From Tetracentron sinense (Eukaryota > Streptophyta > Magnoliopsida > Trochodendrales > Trochodendraceae): a stretch of DNA of 64,000 bases. The notes under the pieces are model-generated. The model was not told where the DNA came from. It made no database searches and saw nothing but the letters and a program-made list of their open reading frames with translations. A program made the translations under genes and the position numbers. The DNA lies in contig CM026573.1 of assembly GCA_015143295.1 (NCBI GenBank), forward strand, positions 2,825,950-2,889,949. The letters are read 5' to 3'. Below are positions 61,858 to 64,000 of this stretch, piece by piece (position 1 is the first letter of the stretch; every line of letters begins with the position of its first letter).

Positions 61858-63114
61858 GTATGTATTCGTGTTTCCTCCCTATCTCTTATCTCTTTTACTT
61901 GGTAAGCTAGGTATGAAGCTGTGTGATGCAAGACAATGCAATAAACCTGAGATGAAATGAGTGAGAGATCGAAATTGAATTAAAGTAATGAGGAAAATCA
62001 TAAAATTACTTAGTATTGCACAGTTACAATAAAGAAAGCCCAAAAGGGAATTAGTAATACCCTAGGTCAAGTCACAATCCTGCAATAACAAATCTTCAAA
62101 TCTGATTTGAGTGATCGTAATGGAAGTGAGAACCTCCACTAGCTTAGGGAATTAAACCAATTGTCAAAGGCATTTCCTTAGTTAATTGAGGATTTCAAGT
62201 AAAAGTCATTTACGCTCATCCATGGTTATGGCTTATGAGTATAAATATGCATGTGAGGTATGATTGCAATCAGTATTGAGTTGTGGAACACAAACCAGCA
62301 ACAATAGTAATTGGACTGTTAAACGCTGTCTTTAGGGTTTAAGATTGAGTTGGGGTTTAGGTTAGGGTTGTTCTTAGCAATAATGCAATTTCAGAATTGC
62401 TAGGATAGCAATAGGGATTAGAACCAGTGTTAGGATAACTGGTTGGGACTGTAGGAAGGTTTGGCAAGCAAAATGGGACAGTGACAGGGCTGTGGCAGTC
62501 AAATACAGGCTGAAAAAGGTGGCTGGTGCTGTGGCAGGGGCTAGGAATTTTAGCTGGGGCAGGTTATGTAAGGATGAATGGTGCTGGGACAGGTGGACAG
62601 ATCTGGAATAAGGCTGTGGTAATGGATTAAGATGGCTACAGCTGAAGGACAGGTGCTGTTGGAGGAAACAGCAGCAATGGGACAGGTGGGGAAGAGTTAG
62701 GGACTGGTTAGAGATGGGCCAGAGGGCTGTAACAGGTAAAAAAAAGGAAGGTCGGGATGATGTGACAGACAAAGGGGGAGAGCTGGGATGTTGTATCAAG
62801 CAAAGGGAACAGGTGTAGGGTGGTATAGCAGCCTAGGGTAGGCTGGAACAACAATGAGGAAGGCTGTAACAGTAAGGGGTTTTGTGGGAAAGCTGTAAAA
62901 GCAAGGGAAAAAAAACTGTTCTAGGGTTTGGGTGATTAGATTTTGCAAGAGAATAGAAAATAAAGAAGAGAATAAAAGAGAAGAAAAAAGATAGAGAAGA
63001 TTACTTTGAAATACTCCAAGATTGACATCACATTCACACCATTTCCATCACAGGATTCACAAGCAAAAAGCTCTTTATAAGTTCATTCATAGAAATTCTG
63101 TAAATTTCTAATCT
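61858..63114 (+). other. Lipoxygenase intron 4 (start), with a low-complexity purine-rich block
   Basis: The GT donor at 61858-61859 follows the codon part for residue 421. About 62400-62900 is rich in GGNACAGGTG, GGCTGTGGCAG and AGGCTG words; its reverse strand is open for 141 codons (62799-62374) only because of this composition. No next exon is seen before the window ends. Confidence 0.6.
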
Positions 63115-63122
63115 CCAAAGAG

Positions 63123-63757
63123 CTAGGAAGCACGGATACGGATACGGATACGGATACGGGATACGGGTACGATACGATACGGATAAGGCGATACGGCAAA
63201 ACCTAAAAAAACAGGATACGGGTACGGCCAGGATACGTCTGTAATTTTTAAAAAAAAAAATAATAATAATATATTTTATATTATAATTACAAAATAACCA
63301 TTGGTTCAGTTCTCTTTATGTATAAAAAAGATCATGTCTATGCAAAAGCAAAAGAAATAGGGTCATCTCATCATCCATTAAGCAAAAAAGAAAGTCATCC
63401 TATTATCCACTAAGCAAAATATAAAGAAGATCATGTCCATGCAAAAACAAAAGAGATAGGGTCACATCCTTGGGTCTCGAAAAAAAATAATAATAATAAA
63501 TAAATAAATAGGGTCACACCCTTGGGTCTCCAAAAAAAAATTGAAAAAAAAAAAAAAAAAAAATTCCGGTATCCTGGCCGTATCCCGACGTATCCTGGCG
63601 TATCGGAGCCGTATCCTAAATTAAAAAATTGTTTTTAATTAATGGGATACGTTTCAGCCGTATCCCGTACGTATCCGGCCGTATCCGAGCCGTATCCATA
63701 TCTGATACGTATCGGATACGGGTACGAGAGGGTATTTGAAGTATCCGTGCTTTCTAG
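63123..63757. mobile_element. 635-bp hAT-type element with GATACG arrays, in lipoxygenase intron 4
   Basis: The ends CTAGGAAGCACGGATACGG and GTATCCGTGCTTTCTAG are inverted repeats. CCAAAGAG flanks the element exactly on both sides (63115-63122 and 63758-63765). About fifteen GATACG or GGTACG words fill the left ~110 bp; their complements CGTATC/CGTACC fill the right ~190 bp, so the whole element can fold back. The centre is AT-rich with a duplicated GGGTCACAYCCTTGGGTCTC. There is no coding capacity. Confidence 0.9.
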
Positions 63758-63765
63758 CCAAAGAG

Positions 63766-64000
63766 AGTATTTATAAATAAAAGAATAAAACTCTGCTTAA
63801 AAGAGAAATTTCAAACTACCCTTATTATGTTTTCTCATAATAAACTAACTGTAAGGGACAAAACAAAATAAAAACAAGAGTTAAGTACCGTTTTGTCGCC
63901 CTAAACAAAAAATATCCATGCTTAAGACATGATTTGAAAAAAATTACCAAAGAGGGTATGCATTCCAATTTTACCCTTATTCTTTTTGGTGTTTATATGC
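63766..64000 (+). other. Lipoxygenase intron 4 continuation
   Basis: AT-rich intron sequence up to the window end. No exon 5 signal resembling the next lipoxygenase segment is present. Confidence 0.5.

Noticed and set aside
62374..62799. 141-codon minus-strand frame in lipoxygenase intron 4
   Set aside because: The purine-rich low-complexity block keeps the reverse frame open; the protein is Ser/Leu/Pro/His-rich with no domain.

Overview
This is nuclear DNA from a flowering plant. The genes have many GT-AG introns, the intergenic DNA is AT-rich, and MITEs, solo LTRs, LINE/SINE remnants and a Mutator-like element are abundant. Protein similarity points to a dicot-type or early-diverging angiosperm, not a grass, but the species cannot be named from the sequence. 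All identifications come from reading the translated exons; no database search was run.

Layout. 1-9406 (minus): the 5' half of a PPOX2-type protoporphyrinogen oxidase gene. Eleven exons encoding 251 residues are visible, and the 3' half lies left of the window. Its introns hold a minus-strand solo LTR and a hAT-like MITE. 9407-11582: promoter side and AT-rich spacer with a decayed RNase H-domain retroelement. 11593-20530: an ~8.9 kb Mutator-like element (MULE) with ~420-430 bp terminal inverted repeats, a 10-bp target duplication and a broken FAR1/MURA-type transposase. A chromovirus-like LTR and a SINE are nested inside it. 21116-25856 (plus): a MITE abutting a telo-box promoter, then an eight-exon NOP58 gene (box C/D snoRNP core protein, 545 aa). 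25857-33700: spacer with degenerate repeats and MITEs. 33805-40034 (plus): a four-exon, 763-aa plant ankyrin-repeat protein gene with a large MITE-filled first intron. 42131-47766 (plus): a six-exon, 242-aa adenylate kinase gene; its introns hold a LINE reverse-transcriptase remnant and tandem repeats. 47767-59560: ~12 kb of repeats with no gene, including minisatellites, a LINE-like retroposon with an 11-bp target duplication, several MITEs, and a cluster of related foldback elements next to the last gene. 59913-end (plus): the first four exons (420 aa) of a plastid 13-lipoxygenase gene of LOX6-like type. Its fourth intron holds a 635-bp hAT-type element full of GATACG units.

The genes do not form a pathway cluster. 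PPOX acts in tetrapyrrole synthesis, NOP58 in rRNA modification, adenylate kinase in nucleotide balance and lipoxygenase in oxylipin/jasmonate synthesis; the ankyrin protein's role is unknown. The unusual content is in the mobile DNA: the nested MULE, a deletion-derivative pair of the GATACG element with exact 8-bp target duplications, foldback elements inside introns, and transposon ends adjoining promoters.
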